64,000 bases of DNA from positions 124,001 to 188,000 of the forward strand of contig OZ257146.1 of the NCBI GenBank assembly GCA_965279255.1, given 5' to 3'. Under the pieces are notes generated by a model. The model ran no database searches. It saw nothing but the letters and a program-made list of their open reading frames with translations, and was not told the DNA's origin. Shown here one piece after another: positions 28,155 to 36,735 of the stretch (position 1 is the stretch's first letter; every line of letters begins with the position of its first letter). Both the position numbers and the translations under genes were made by a program. The stretch comes from CAMFLJ01 sp965279255 (GTDB lineage: Bacteria > Actinomycetota > Acidimicrobiia > Acidimicrobiales > Acidimicrobilacustridaceae).

Positions 28155-28976
28155 ATGCGTCTCGAGGGGAAGGTCGCGGTGGTCACCGGCGGCAGCAACG
28201 GCATCGGCCGGGCCTGCTGCGAACGGTTCGCCGCCGAAGGAGCCGACATCGTCGTCGCCGATCTGCTGGAGGGACCGGCCGCCGAGGTCGTCGCCGCGGT
28301 GGACGCACTCGGACGGCGGGCGGTGTTCGTGCGCGCCGACGCGGCGAGCCCCGACGACAACGAGGCCACGATGCAGCGCGCCGTCGACGAGTTCGGCCGG
28401 CTCGACGTGCTCGTCACCTCCGCCGGCATCTCGGGCAAGGGCTACGTGAGCGACGGCGACACCCAGGCCCAGCTCGAGCGCATGGCATCGGGCGGCTCGG
28501 CGCTGCTCGACCCGGTCGCCGCCTTCACCGGGTTCCCGCTCGACGACTGGCAGGCCGTGCTCGACGTGAACCTCACCGGCACGCTGCTCGCCCTGCAGTC
28601 CGCCGCCCGGCGCATGCCCGACGGTGGGTCGCTCATCACGCTGGCCTCCATCGCCGCCAAGCAGCCCGAGGCCGGCACCCCCGCCTACAGCGTCTCCAAG
28701 GCCGGGGTCTGGATGCTCACCAAGTTCGCGGCGATGGCCCTCGCCCCCGCCGGCATCCGGGTCAACGCCATCGGCCCCGGCTTCATCGAGACCAACATGA
28801 CCGCGGTCGTGAAGGCGGTGCCGCAGATCGAGGAGCGGTTCATGGCCCACGTGCCGATGAGCCGGTTCGGCACCCCGCTCGAGATCGCCAACACCGCCCT
28901 GTTCCTCGCCTCCGACGAGTCGAGCTACACGACCGGTGAGATCTTCCACGTCGACGGCGGCTTCTACACCGAGTAG
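28155..28976 (+). CDS. Short-chain dehydrogenase/reductase
   Basis: 273 aa. Cofactor motif VVTGGSNGIGRACC near the N-terminus, D at VVADL (suggesting NAD preference), LVTSAGISG, catalytic Ser region TLASIAAK, and YSVSK as the catalytic Tyr/Lys. An insertion (about 98-125, AQLERMASGGSALLDPVAAF) before the active-site helix lengthens it slightly. The C-terminal GEIFHVDGG is standard. ATG 28155 is preferred over the in-frame ATG at 28104 because of the leaderless promoter match. Substrate unknown. Confidence 0.9.
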   Translation: MRLEGKVAVVTGGSNGIGRACCERFAAEGADIVVADLLEGPAAEVVAAVDALGRRAVFVRADAASPDDNEATMQRAVDEFGRLDVLVTSAGISGKGYVSDGDTQAQLERMASGGSALLDPVAAFTGFPLDDWQAVLDVNLTGTLLALQSAARRMPDGGSLITLASIAAKQPEAGTPAYSVSKAGVWMLTKFAAMALAPAGIRVNAIGPGFIETNMTAVVKAVPQIEERFMAHVPMSRFGTPLEIANTALFLASDESSYTTGEIFHVDGGFYTE

Positions 28977-29066
28977 CCGCACCGACGGGCCGCTGTGGCG
29001 GCCACCAGGACGCGGAAGGGGCCGGCCCGAGGGCCGGCCCCTTCTCGTTCGCTGGAGGTCTCCGAG

Positions 29067-30953
29067 CTACGACAGCTCGAGGTCGTCCCAGTTGATCTCG
29101 GTGCACATGCGGTGGAACTCCGGCCCGTACCACGGGGCGTTCACCTGCAGGCGACCGAACTCGTTGACGTAGTAGTTCTTGTCCGGCGCACCCTCGTCCT
29201 GCAGCAGCAGCAGGGTCGAGGCCTCCTCGTCGAGCGCCTTGTTGTAGCGCTCGAAGGCGTCGAACTTGACCTCGACCTTGGTGGTGCCGGTCTCGATCAT
29301 CTCCTTGACGCACTGGGCCGCGTAGGCCGCCCAGATGACGTACCAGACCGGGAGCCCGGTGCCGCCCGAGAGCGGCTGGGAGTTCGGCCCGTAGAGCATG
29401 AACAGGTTCGGGAAGTTCGGCACGGCCACCGACAGGTAGGCGCGGGGGCCGTCCTCGGACCAGAACTCGTGGATGCTCTGGCCGTCCTTGCCCTTGTAGT
29501 CCGACGGCCACAGGTAGCGCATGACCTCGAAGCCGGTGGCGGTGACCAGCACGTCGATGTCGATCTGCCGGCCGTCCTCGGTCTCGATGCCGGTCGGGGT
29601 GAGCTTGGCGATGCTCTCGGTGACGAGCTCGACGTTGTCGCGGGTGAGCGACTTGTACCAGCCGTTGTCGACCACGGGGCGCCGCGAGAACGGGGCGTAG
29701 TCGGGGACGAGCTTGGCGATGAGCTCCTGGTCGCCACCGACCTGGGTCTCGATGTAGCTCGTGAGGGTCGCACGGAGCTGGTCGTTCATGGCGTTGACCT
29801 TGCCGCCGTTGGCGATCCACTCGTCGTCGGGCTGGATGAACCCGTGGGTGCCGAAGAGGGCGGCGATGGCCATGTAGCGCCACCAGTTCCAGTAGCCCGG
29901 GAAGTTGTCGAGCAGCCACCGCACCTCGGGCTCGACCGGCGCGCCGTACTTCTCGCGCGGGCTGATCCACTGCGGGGTGCGCTGGAAGACGAAGACCTCT
30001 TCGGCGTCCTCGGCGATGGGCTGGAGCAGCTGGACACCGGTGGAGCCGTTGCCGATGACGCCGATGCGCTTGCCGGTGGCGTCGAAGTCGGCGGGCCAGC
30101 GGGCGGGGTGGAGGATGAGGCCCTGGAAGTCGTCCTGGCCCTCGAAGCTCGGGAAGCGGGGGTTGGCGAAGGTGCCGTGGGCACCGATGACCACGTTGGC
30201 CTCGTGGGTCTCGACGCCGTTCGGGGTGTCGAGCTCGAGCACCCAGACGCTGCGGTCGTCGTCCCAGGTGGCGGTGCGCAGCTCGTGCTCGAACTTGGTG
30301 TTCTCGAAGACGCCGAACTTCTTCGACACGCCCTCGAGGTACGACCGCACCTCAGCGCCGCGGCCGAAGTACTCGCTCCAGCGGTACTCCTTCTCGAACG
30401 CGAACTCGTAGGTGATGGAGATCGTGTCGACCCGGATGTCGGGGTAGCGGTTGACGCTCCAGGTGCCACCCGGCTCGGGGCGACGCTCGAAGACGGTGAA
30501 GGGGATGCCGAGCCGGCCGAACTGGACGCCGGCGGCGAGGCCGCTGAAGCCGCTGCCGATGATGGCGACGTTGAACCCCTCGGGGATCTCCGGCTTCTCG
30601 CCCTCCCACTCGGTCATGAGCGGGAACGGCTTGAAGGCCGGGAGCTCGCGCCGGGCGGTGAACTCGAGGTCACCCATCTCCTCGGCGGTGGCCATGTTCA
30701 TGAGGGTCCGCAGCTCGGACTCCTCGGGCTCCTCGGGCATGCCCGGCCCGGCGTTGGCCTCCAGCCAGTCGACGGCCTTCTCGATCAGCAGGGCACGACC
30801 GGCGTCATCGAGCTGGACGGCCACCGGGAGGGCGGCGATCTCGGGGTCGTGCGTGTGCTGGTAGAGCGCCACGCGGACGGCGTTCAGGTCGGCCAGCTCG
30901 ACGCCACGACGGATGAAGTCGCGGTCGGGGATCGGATCGGTGGTGCTCGACAT
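29067..30953 (-). CDS. Flavin monooxygenase, Baeyer-Villiger type
   Basis: 628 aa. Two Rossmann motifs, GSGFSG (133-138, FAD) and GNGSTG (301-306, NADPH), flank the type I Baeyer-Villiger fingerprint FxGxxxHxxxWP, seen as FQGLILHPARWP at 276-287. The first 120 residues are an extra, mostly helical domain (RRGVELADLNAVRVALYQHTHDP), as in long BVMOs. It would insert oxygen next to a ketone using NADPH; the substrate is unknown, with steroid or cyclic ketones plausible. GGAGG precedes ATG 30953. It is 52 nt downstream of a same-strand gene, forming an operon. Confidence 0.93.
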   Translation of the reverse strand: MSSTTDPIPDRDFIRRGVELADLNAVRVALYQHTHDPEIAALPVAVQLDDAGRALLIEKAVDWLEANAGPGMPEEPEESELRTLMNMATAEEMGDLEFTARRELPAFKPFPLMTEWEGEKPEIPEGFNVAIIGSGFSGLAAGVQFGRLGIPFTVFERRPEPGGTWSVNRYPDIRVDTISITYEFAFEKEYRWSEYFGRGAEVRSYLEGVSKKFGVFENTKFEHELRTATWDDDRSVWVLELDTPNGVETHEANVVIGAHGTFANPRFPSFEGQDDFQGLILHPARWPADFDATGKRIGVIGNGSTGVQLLQPIAEDAEEVFVFQRTPQWISPREKYGAPVEPEVRWLLDNFPGYWNWWRYMAIAALFGTHGFIQPDDEWIANGGKVNAMNDQLRATLTSYIETQVGGDQELIAKLVPDYAPFSRRPVVDNGWYKSLTRDNVELVTESIAKLTPTGIETEDGRQIDIDVLVTATGFEVMRYLWPSDYKGKDGQSIHEFWSEDGPRAYLSVAVPNFPNLFMLYGPNSQPLSGGTGLPVWYVIWAAYAAQCVKEMIETGTTKVEVKFDAFERYNKALDEEASTLLLLQDEGAPDKNYYVNEFGRLQVNAPWYGPEFHRMCTEINWDDLELS

Positions 30954-31005
30954 CAGGGCCTCCGGGCCTCGTTGGTTCGGTGTTCAGGTCGATCGGTGGA
31001 GGGCG

Positions 31006-31764
31006 TCACTGGGCCAGCCAGTCCGCCAGGGTTGCGTCTTCCCAGTCCTCCGGTCCGTAGACAGTACGGGGCAGAGGGGTCATCACGTGCGTGTTGCCGC
31101 CCGTGACGTACTGAGCCGACCGCTGCTCCCAGGCCACGAGGCGGTCATCGGCCTCGCCCTCGGTGCTCAGGCCCCGGGTGGTGTCCCGGTTGACCCGCAG
31201 TCGGTACTGCGACTCGATGTCGGTGGCCCAGACCATCACGACCTCGTGCTGGTTGGACAGGACCTCGTAGATCCCGGTGGGCTCGTGGCCGTAGTCGCGC
31301 ATCATCGGGACCCGCTCCTCGGCCACCGCGGCGAGGAACTCGAGCGGCGTGCCGGGGCGGACCTCGAGGATCTCGTTCACGAAGAGGGTGCCCTTCACCC
31401 CACGCTCGATGATCTCGTCGGTGGTGGGGCTGCCCGGCACGCCGCCGCAGAGCCGGTCGAAGCCACCGGTGCGCCACTGGGCGGCGGTGTCCCACCAGTC
31501 GCCGTAGAAGGCCTTGCGGCGCTTCAGGTTGAGGCGGTCGACGTTCTTCGCCCACCCCTCCCAGCCCTTGGAGCCGATGTCCCAGATGTTGATGACCTGG
31601 GGCCAGCGGCCGCCGCCCTGGGCGCAGACGTAGAACGAGCCCTGGAGGCTCTGCATCTCCGGCATCCGCTCGACCGGGTCCTTCCAGAGGTGCTCCATGT
31701 AGTCGTACTGGCCCTGACCCACGATGTCGACGACCTCGTACAGGTACAGGCTTCGGTTCGACAT
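31006..31764 (-). CDS. NIPSNAP-like conserved protein, operon partner of the BVMO
   Basis: 252 aa. The fold looks like two dimeric alpha/beta-barrel halves: LYLYEVVDIVGQGQYDYMEHL at the start, then LEVRPGTPLEFLAAVAEERVPMM with GIYEVLSNQHEVVMVWATDIESQ. No catalytic motif or signal peptide is seen. Its mRNA begins with a hairpin whose 3' arm contains the ribosome site. As the first gene of the BVMO operon it may help in the same pathway. Confidence 0.65.
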   Translation of the reverse strand: MSNRSLYLYEVVDIVGQGQYDYMEHLWKDPVERMPEMQSLQGSFYVCAQGGGRWPQVINIWDIGSKGWEGWAKNVDRLNLKRRKAFYGDWWDTAAQWRTGGFDRLCGGVPGSPTTDEIIERGVKGTLFVNEILEVRPGTPLEFLAAVAEERVPMMRDYGHEPTGIYEVLSNQHEVVMVWATDIESQYRLRVNRDTTRGLSTEGEADDRLVAWEQRSAQYVTGGNTHVMTPLPRTVYGPEDWEDATLADWLAQ

Positions 31765-31772
31765 CGGTGGAT

Positions 31773-31805
31773 CCCCCTGGTCACGTGATGCGAAAGACCA
31801 GGGGG
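31773..31805 (-). promoter_or_regulatory. 10-bp inverted repeat sequestering the ribosome site
   Basis: CCCCCTGGTC (31773-31782) and GACCAGGGGG (31796-31805) are perfect arms with a 13-nt loop. Reading toward the gene, the proximal arm contains AGGGGGA, the only Shine-Dalgarno candidate for ATG 31764, 9 bp from the start. It could be a translational switch in the mRNA or an operator in DNA. Confidence 0.6.
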
Positions 31806-31939
31806 TTGTGTAGCACCTCCGAGGGTCGTGGCCGAAGCCGCCGGTCGCCTGCCGCAGCGGGCGGCCCCGGTGCGGGCTCGGGCCGGGGGCGGGGCAGCGG
31901 CGGGGCGGGGGCGGTCCACAGGGCCCACCGGGACCGACT

Positions 31940-31945
31940 TAGGCT
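31940..31945 (+). promoter_or_regulatory. Minus-10 element of the ABC transporter operon
   Basis: TAGGCT followed by 7 nt and ATG 31953, the start of a micro-ORF. A weak TCCACA minus-35 lies 19 bp upstream. Confidence 0.45.
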
Positions 31946-31952
31946 TTCGATC

Positions 31953-31979
31953 ATGCCGACAGCGACGACGACCCGATGA
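31953..31979 (+). CDS. Leaderless upstream micro-ORF coupled to the ABC ATPase
   Basis: Eight codons (MPTATTTR). Its ATG is 7 nt after TAGGCT; its TGA overlaps ATG 31976 of the ATPase gene as ATGA. It has neither leader nor ribosome site. Confidence 0.5.
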   Translation: MPTATTTR

Positions 31980-32932
31980 TCGAGGTGCAGTCGCTCTCGA
32001 AGCGTTACGGCACGACCCTGGCGGTCGACGACCTGTCGTTCACCGTGCAGCCCGGCGTGGTCACCGGCTTCCTCGGCCCCAACGGGGCCGGCAAGTCGAC
32101 CACCATGCGGATGGTGCTCGGGCTCGACCACCCGACCAGTGGCACCGCCACCGTCAACGGGCGGCCCTACGCCAGGTGCGCGGCGCCGCTTCGTGAGGTC
32201 GGCGCCCTCATCGACGCCAAGGACGTCCACGGCGGCCGCAAGGCCCGCCAGCACCTCCTCGCCCTGGCCCGCAGCAACGGCCTGCCCGACTCCCGGGTCG
32301 ATCGGGTGCTCGAGATCGCCGGCCTGCAGTCGGTGGCCGGGCGGCGCATCAAGGGGTTCTCGCTCGGCATGAGCCAGCGCCTCGGCATCGCCGCCGCCCT
32401 GCTCGGCGACCCCGGCGTCGTCATGTTCGACGAGCCGGTCAACGGCCTCGACCCCGAGGGCATCCTCTGGATCCGCAACCTCCTTCGGGGCCTCGCCGCC
32501 GAGGGCCGCACCGTGCTCGTGTCGAGCCACCTCATGAGCGAGATGGCCCAGACCGCCGACCACCTCGTCGTCATCGGCCGGGGGCGCCTCCTCGCCGACC
32601 TCTCGATGACCGACTTCCTCCAGCAGAGCGGCCGGACCCATGTGCAGGTCCGCTCGCCCCGGGGCGGTGAGCTCGCGGACCTGCTGCGGTCGGCCGGCGG
32701 TGAGGTCACCCCTGACCACGACGTGCTCGCCGTGCACGGCCTCACCTGCGAGCAGGTGGGCGACATCGCCGCGGCCAACGGCATCGCCGTGCACCAGTTG
32801 TTCGAGCATCGGGCCTCGCTCGAGGCCGCGTTCATGGACATGACCCGCGACAGCGTCGAGTACGGCGCGCCAGCTCCGTCCGCCCTCCCACCCCCGCCGG
32901 CGAGCGCGACCGCCACGGAGGTGTCGCCATGA
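31976..32932 (+). CDS. ABC transporter ATP-binding protein
   Basis: 318 aa. Walker A GPNGAGKST (34-42), signature FSLGMSQRLGIAAALLG, Walker B VVMFDEPVNGLDP and the switch His in LVSSHLMSEM are all intact. The C-terminal 90 residues after the ATPase core are typical of daunorubicin/bacitracin-type exporters. It energises the permease encoded next, whose ATG overlaps this stop (ATGA). The start is set by the micro-ORF overlap. Confidence 0.93.
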   Translation: MIEVQSLSKRYGTTLAVDDLSFTVQPGVVTGFLGPNGAGKSTTMRMVLGLDHPTSGTATVNGRPYARCAAPLREVGALIDAKDVHGGRKARQHLLALARSNGLPDSRVDRVLEIAGLQSVAGRRIKGFSLGMSQRLGIAAALLGDPGVVMFDEPVNGLDPEGILWIRNLLRGLAAEGRTVLVSSHLMSEMAQTADHLVVIGRGRLLADLSMTDFLQQSGRTHVQVRSPRGGELADLLRSAGGEVTPDHDVLAVHGLTCEQVGDIAAANGIAVHQLFEHRASLEAAFMDMTRDSVEYGAPAPSALPPPPASATATEVSP

Positions 32933-33771
32933 CCACCATCGATCCCGGCGTGGAGGCCGGCTCGTTCGCCTACGACGCGCCGGTGCACGAGCCGACCCTG
33001 CTCGACGTTGTGCGGTCGGAGTGGCTGAAGCTGCGCTCGGTGCGTTCCACCTACTGGACGATGGCCGTGGTGTTCGTCGCCATGGTCGGCTTCGGGGCCC
33101 TGATCTCGTTCGCCTCGGTGGCCACGTGGGACCAGCTGACCGCCGAGCAGCAGGCCGCCAACCCGGTCAACGGCGCCACCACCGCGCTGGCCGGTGCCTT
33201 GTTCGGCCAGCTGGCGATGGTGGTGATCGGCGTCCTCACCATCACCTCCGAGTACTCGACGGGCGGCATCCGGTCGACCCTCGTCGCGGTGCCCCGCCGC
33301 AACCGGGTCGTCGTGGCCAAGGCCTTCGTCGTCGGAGTCCTCGCCCTCGTGGTCGGTCTGGTGTCGTCGTTCGTCGCCTTCTTCGTCGGCCAGGTGATCC
33401 TCGCCACCAAGGACTTCGACGTCGCCATCGGCGCTCCCAACGTCCTGCGGGCCGTCGTGGGCACGGGCCTCTACCTGGCCGGCTGCGCGCTGTTCGGCCT
33501 GGGCATCGGGCTCATCATCCGCAGCAGCGGCGGCGGCATCACCATCGCCATCGCCGCGCTCTTCGTGCTGCCGCCGCTGCTGAGCCTCATCCCGGGCTCG
33601 GTCGGCGACCAGATCCAGAAGTTCGTGCCGTCCAATGCCGGCCAGGCCATCACCGACACCGTCACCCAGCCCGACCGCCTCGGTGCGTGGGTCGGCTACC
33701 TCGTGTTCACGGTCTGGTGGCTCGTGCTCCTCGCCGTCGGGTCGTGGCTCCTGCGCCGGCGCGACATCTGA
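32929..33771 (+). CDS. ABC-2 type transporter permease
   Basis: 280 aa with six hydrophobic segments. A soluble N-terminus (DVVRSEWLKLRSVRSTYWTM) leads into the first helix, as in ABC-2 permeases of the gliding/antibiotic exporter type; TSEYSTGGIRSTLVAVPRRNRVVVAKA follows helix 2. The C-terminus ends with LLRRRDI in the cytoplasm. It forms an exporter with the upstream ATPase. The substrate is unknown. Confidence 0.9.
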   Translation: MTTIDPGVEAGSFAYDAPVHEPTLLDVVRSEWLKLRSVRSTYWTMAVVFVAMVGFGALISFASVATWDQLTAEQQAANPVNGATTALAGALFGQLAMVVIGVLTITSEYSTGGIRSTLVAVPRRNRVVVAKAFVVGVLALVVGLVSSFVAFFVGQVILATKDFDVAIGAPNVLRAVVGTGLYLAGCALFGLGIGLIIRSSGGGITIAIAALFVLPPLLSLIPGSVGDQIQKFVPSNAGQAITDTVTQPDRLGAWVGYLVFTVWWLVLLAVGSWLLRRRDI

Positions 33772-33773
33772 CC

Positions 33774-34676
33774 GTGCCCGAGCCGGGCCCCCTGTCGGGC
33801 CGCAACGTCGTCGTCACCGGTGCCAGCCGGGGCATCGGTGAGGCCGTGGCGGTGCGGGCCGCGGCCGAAGGGGCGAACGTCGTGCTGAACAGCTCGGGCG
33901 GCGGTGGCACCGACCCCGGGCCGCTGCTCGCCGTCGCCGAGCGGATCAACGCCGCCAGCGGCGGGCGCGCCGTGGCCAGCACGGGCCCGGTCGAGGACCT
34001 CGACTACGCGGGCGAGCTGGTCGCCACCTGCGTCGAGCGGTTCGGGTCGATCGACGGGCTGCTCGCCGTGGCCGGGGTGCCGTCGCCCCGTCGGAACTCG
34101 ATCGTCGACATCGACCCCGCCGACTGGAGGCGGCTGCTGGCCATCCACCTCGACGGCACGTTCAACTGCTGCCGCCACGCGGCGCCGCTGATGGCCGAGC
34201 AGGGCCACGGCGCCATCGTCACAACCAGCTCCGACTCGTGGCTCGGCGACTACGCCGGCACCGCGTACCCGGCGGCCAAGGGCGCCATCGTGAGCCTCAC
34301 CTGGGCGATGGCCCGTGATCTCGAGCCCCTCGGTGTGCGGTGCAACGCCATCGCTCCCGGCGCCCGGACCCCGATGGCGAGCGGTCCCGGGTTCGAGGCC
34401 CGCATCGCCAGGCTGGTGGCGGAGGGCACGCTCTCGGCCGAGGAGGCCGACGCCGTGCTCACGATGCCCGGGCCCGACTTCGTGGCGCCGCTCTACGCCT
34501 ACCTCGTCTCCGATGCAGCAGAGGCCGTCACCGGACGGCTGTTCCGGGCCCGGGGCAACTCGATCGAGGTGTTCCCCCTGCCCGTGGCCGAGCCGGTCGC
34601 CGACCGGCCGGTGGCCGAGGGGCCGTGGTCCCACGACGAGCTGGCGGCGCTGCTGGCGCCGCTCCGGGGGCGCTGA
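33774..34676 (+). CDS. Short-chain dehydrogenase/reductase
   Basis: 300 aa from GTG 33774, two nt after the permease stop. It has VVVTGASRGIGEAVA, LLAVAGVPSP in place of NNAG, TTSSDSW, and the active site Tyr/Lys in YPAAK. The C-terminal extension (VFPLPVAEPVADRPVAEGPWSHDELAALLAPLRG) matches the SDRs found beside multifunctional fatty-acid oxidation type proteins. It is the third gene of the uORF-ABC operon, which is an unexpected pairing. Substrate unknown. Confidence 0.87.
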   Translation: MPEPGPLSGRNVVVTGASRGIGEAVAVRAAAEGANVVLNSSGGGGTDPGPLLAVAERINAASGGRAVASTGPVEDLDYAGELVATCVERFGSIDGLLAVAGVPSPRRNSIVDIDPADWRRLLAIHLDGTFNCCRHAAPLMAEQGHGAIVTTSSDSWLGDYAGTAYPAAKGAIVSLTWAMARDLEPLGVRCNAIAPGARTPMASGPGFEARIARLVAEGTLSAEEADAVLTMPGPDFVAPLYAYLVSDAAEAVTGRLFRARGNSIEVFPLPVAEPVADRPVAEGPWSHDELAALLAPLRGR

Positions 34677-34704
34677 GCCCGACTGCCGGTGCCGTGGTCC
34701 CGGG

Positions 34705-35364
34705 TCAGCGCACGCCCTTGAGCACGAGGTAGGCGCCGAACACGACCTCGATCACGATGCCGATGGTCCGTTGGTGACGGGTGATGAAGGTGTGGAGGCG
34801 GTCGAGCACCGGCTTGGACTGGTTCGGCGCGAGCACCGCGAGGCCGAAGACGACGAGCACCGGCAGCAACGTGATGAGCAGGGCGACGGCGACGGCCACG
34901 ACCTTGTCCGGGTCGGCGACCCGCGAGGCGCTGATGGCCCGCATCGCCGGCAGGTAGAGCAGGATCGTCGAGAAGTTGGTGAGCATGATCGCCACGCCCA
35001 GCAGGAACGCCGACACCAGGCCGGGGTTCCGGGTGTCCTTCGGGGTGACGTCGGCCTGCTCGGCCGGGTCCTGCAGGATGCCCCTCAGGACCGTGCCGAG
35101 GGCGAGCAGCAGGAGCAGCACGCCGGCCATGAGGTCGATGGCCCGGGTGACCTCGCTCCGGGTGGGTGAGGCATGGGTGCTGTGGGAGATGAGCAGGCCG
35201 ATGGCGGTGAGCCCGGCGAAGATCACGAGGACGCCGGCGAGGAACGACGTGGCCCGGGCCACCGATCGCCGGCCGGTGAGGACCACCAGCAGCAGGGCGA
35301 GCATGGTCGGGCTGCACGCGGCACCGAGCGACAGCGGCACCACCTTCGACAGGAGCTCACCCAC
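34705..35364 (-). CDS. GAP family (Sap-like) membrane protein
   Basis: 219 aa with six hydrophobic segments. The N-terminus VVPLSLGAACSPTMLALLLVVLTGRRSVARATSFLAGVL and later AFLLGVAIMLTNFSTILLYLPAM are the LysE-like signature of actinobacterial GAP/Sap (sulfolipid-1-addressing) proteins, probable exporters of lipids or small molecules. GTG 35364 lies 8 nt after TAGCGT and has no ribosome site, so it is probably leaderless. Confidence 0.8.
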   Translation of the reverse strand: MGELLSKVVPLSLGAACSPTMLALLLVVLTGRRSVARATSFLAGVLVIFAGLTAIGLLISHSTHASPTRSEVTRAIDLMAGVLLLLLALGTVLRGILQDPAEQADVTPKDTRNPGLVSAFLLGVAIMLTNFSTILLYLPAMRAISASRVADPDKVVAVAVALLITLLPVLVVFGLAVLAPNQSKPVLDRLHTFITRHQRTIGIVIEVVFGAYLVLKGVR

Positions 35365-35372
35365 GGCCGCGC

Positions 35373-35378
35373 ACGCTA
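35373..35378 (-). promoter_or_regulatory. Leaderless minus-10 element of the GAP-family gene
   Basis: TAGCGT on the minus strand, 8 nt before GTG 35364. Confidence 0.45.
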
Positions 35379-35527
35379 ACCGAGGCGCCGTCCGGCCCAG
35401 GGGAGAGGGGCCTCCCGCCGGCTTTCAGGGTGCCGTCAGGTCGGGGGAGGAGGGTGGCCCCACACCACCGGATCGCCGGTGGGATCCACCCCGGGGCCCA
35501 CGGCTCCGATCCGCTCAGGAGATCGCC

Positions 35528-35992
35528 ATGAAGCGCACGTCCATCATCGCCACCACCGCCCTCGGCGCCACCCTCGCCCTCGGGGCCATCGGCATCGGCA
35601 CCGCCGTGCTGCCCGCCGTCGCCGGTGCCCAGGGCACCGATGTCGCCCAGATCGCCGAGACCGGCACCACCACCTCGGTGAAGGGCCACCCCCGCCTCCG
35701 GGACCTCGCCCGTGAGGAGTTCAAGCTGGCCGCCGAGACCATCGGCATCCCCGCCAAGGAGCTCCGCCAGGACGTCAAGGGCGGCCAGTCGATCTCCGAG
35801 GTCGCCGAGGCCCACGGGGTCAGCACCCAGACCGTGGTCGACGCGGTCGTGAACGACCTCTCCGCCAAGCTCGACAAGGCCGTGACCGACGGCAAGATCA
35901 CCCAGGAGCGCGCCGACAAGGTGAAGGAGCGCCTGCCCCAGCGCATCACCAACCTGGTGAACCGCCACCGGGTCGCCGGCACCGGCAACTGA
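35528..35992 (+). CDS. Secreted DUF2680-like protein
   Basis: 154 aa. Residues 1-35 are a signal peptide (MKRTSIIATT, hydrophobic core, AGAQG cleavage region). The mature part has LAAETIGIPAKELRQDVKGG, ISEVAEAHGVSTQTVVDAV and KLDKAVTDGKITQERADKV, repeating helix-turn units of the DUF2680/YckD kind. ATG 35528 has AGGAGA. The exported role is unknown. Confidence 0.75.
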   Translation: MKRTSIIATTALGATLALGAIGIGTAVLPAVAGAQGTDVAQIAETGTTTSVKGHPRLRDLAREEFKLAAETIGIPAKELRQDVKGGQSISEVAEAHGVSTQTVVDAVVNDLSAKLDKAVTDGKITQERADKVKERLPQRITNLVNRHRVAGTGN

Positions 35993-36002
35993 TCCAGCAG
36001 CC

Positions 36003-36022
36003 GCCGACCGGCACCGGTCGGC
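36003..36022 (+). terminator. Hairpin after the DUF2680-like gene
   Basis: GCCGACCG (36003-36010) and CGGTCGGC (36015-36022) form a tight stem 11 nt after the stop. A second stem, CCCCGCC/GGCGGGG, follows at 36040-36059. There is no T-tract. Confidence 0.4.
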
Positions 36023-36074
36023 CGAGGATCTACGACGGGCCCCGCCTCTGTCGGCGGGGTCCGCTCGCGCCCGA

Positions 36075-36080
36075 TACTGT
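36075..36080 (+). promoter_or_regulatory. Minus-10 candidate of the Tat-exported protein gene
   Basis: TACTGT, giving a leader of about 45 nt that includes AAGGCGGA before ATG 36133. Confidence 0.35.
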
Positions 36081-36132
36081 CGGCATCGCGCGGCCCCGGC
36101 GGTGGGTCCGGCTGAGACAGAAGGCGGAACCA

Positions 36133-36711
36133 ATGGCTGAGCAGAACCTCGAAGGTGCGGACGCACGCGGCCTCGATCGACGTCACCTCCTGATGGCCGG
36201 CGGTGCCGCAGCCGCGGTCGTCGCCGCCGGCGCGACCGTGCTCGGGGCGTCTCCCGCGTCGGCGGCGCCCCTGGTGCCGGTGCTTCTGCCGGTGGCCCCG
36301 ATGCGGATCTACGACTCTCGCGAACCGGATGCTCTCGGCCCGATCTCCGACGGGTTCACCGATACGCTCACCTACCCCCCGAACGCCGCGCTGGCATACC
36401 TCATGAACGTCACCGTGGTCGACACCCAGGGCTTCGGATGGGTCACCGTCTTCTCGGCCGACCTGGCGAGTGTGGAGACGTCGACGCTCAACTGGTACGG
36501 CCCCGGCCAGACCATGGTCAACACCGCCTACACCTTCCTCCGTGCCGCCGATGCGGGAATCAAGGTGAGCTGCGGCGGGGGTGGCCAGGCGAACTACGTG
36601 CTCGACGTGACGGCAGCATTGGTGATGTACGACGCGGGTGCCGCGCCAACGTCCATCGCGGCTGTCGCCGAGTCCGGCATGTCGAGCAGGTACACGGCAG
36701 TCCGGTCGTAG
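36133..36711 (+). CDS. Tat-exported actinobacterial wall-type protein
   Basis: 192 aa. The N-terminus has the twin-arginine motif LDRRHLLMAGG, a hydrophobic Ala/Val core and an ASA cleavage site near residue 48. The mature part has PMRIYDSREPD, ALAYLMNVTVVDTQGFGWVTVFSAD and STLNWYGPGQTMVNTAYTFL, the P-x-R-x-x-D-x-R and S-x-L-N pattern shared by many secreted actinobacterial beta-domain proteins. Function unknown; surface binding is plausible. Confidence 0.75.
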   Translation: MAEQNLEGADARGLDRRHLLMAGGAAAAVVAAGATVLGASPASAAPLVPVLLPVAPMRIYDSREPDALGPISDGFTDTLTYPPNAALAYLMNVTVVDTQGFGWVTVFSADLASVETSTLNWYGPGQTMVNTAYTFLRAADAGIKVSCGGGGQANYVLDVTAALVMYDAGAAPTSIAAVAESGMSSRYTAVRS

Positions 36712-36735
36712 CCGGGCAACGGACCGCGGCCGAGG

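Noticed and set aside
31100..31118. 15-mer GTGACGTACTGAGCC shared with the palindrome at 54052-54090
   Set aside because: It is inside a coding sequence, has no palindromic partner, and one such match is expected by chance in 64 kb of biased composition.
35454..35531. 25-codon GTG ORF overlapping the start of the DUF2680-like gene
   Set aside because: No TANNNT at the right distance, and the main gene has a good ribosome site; chance open frame in GC-rich DNA is likely.
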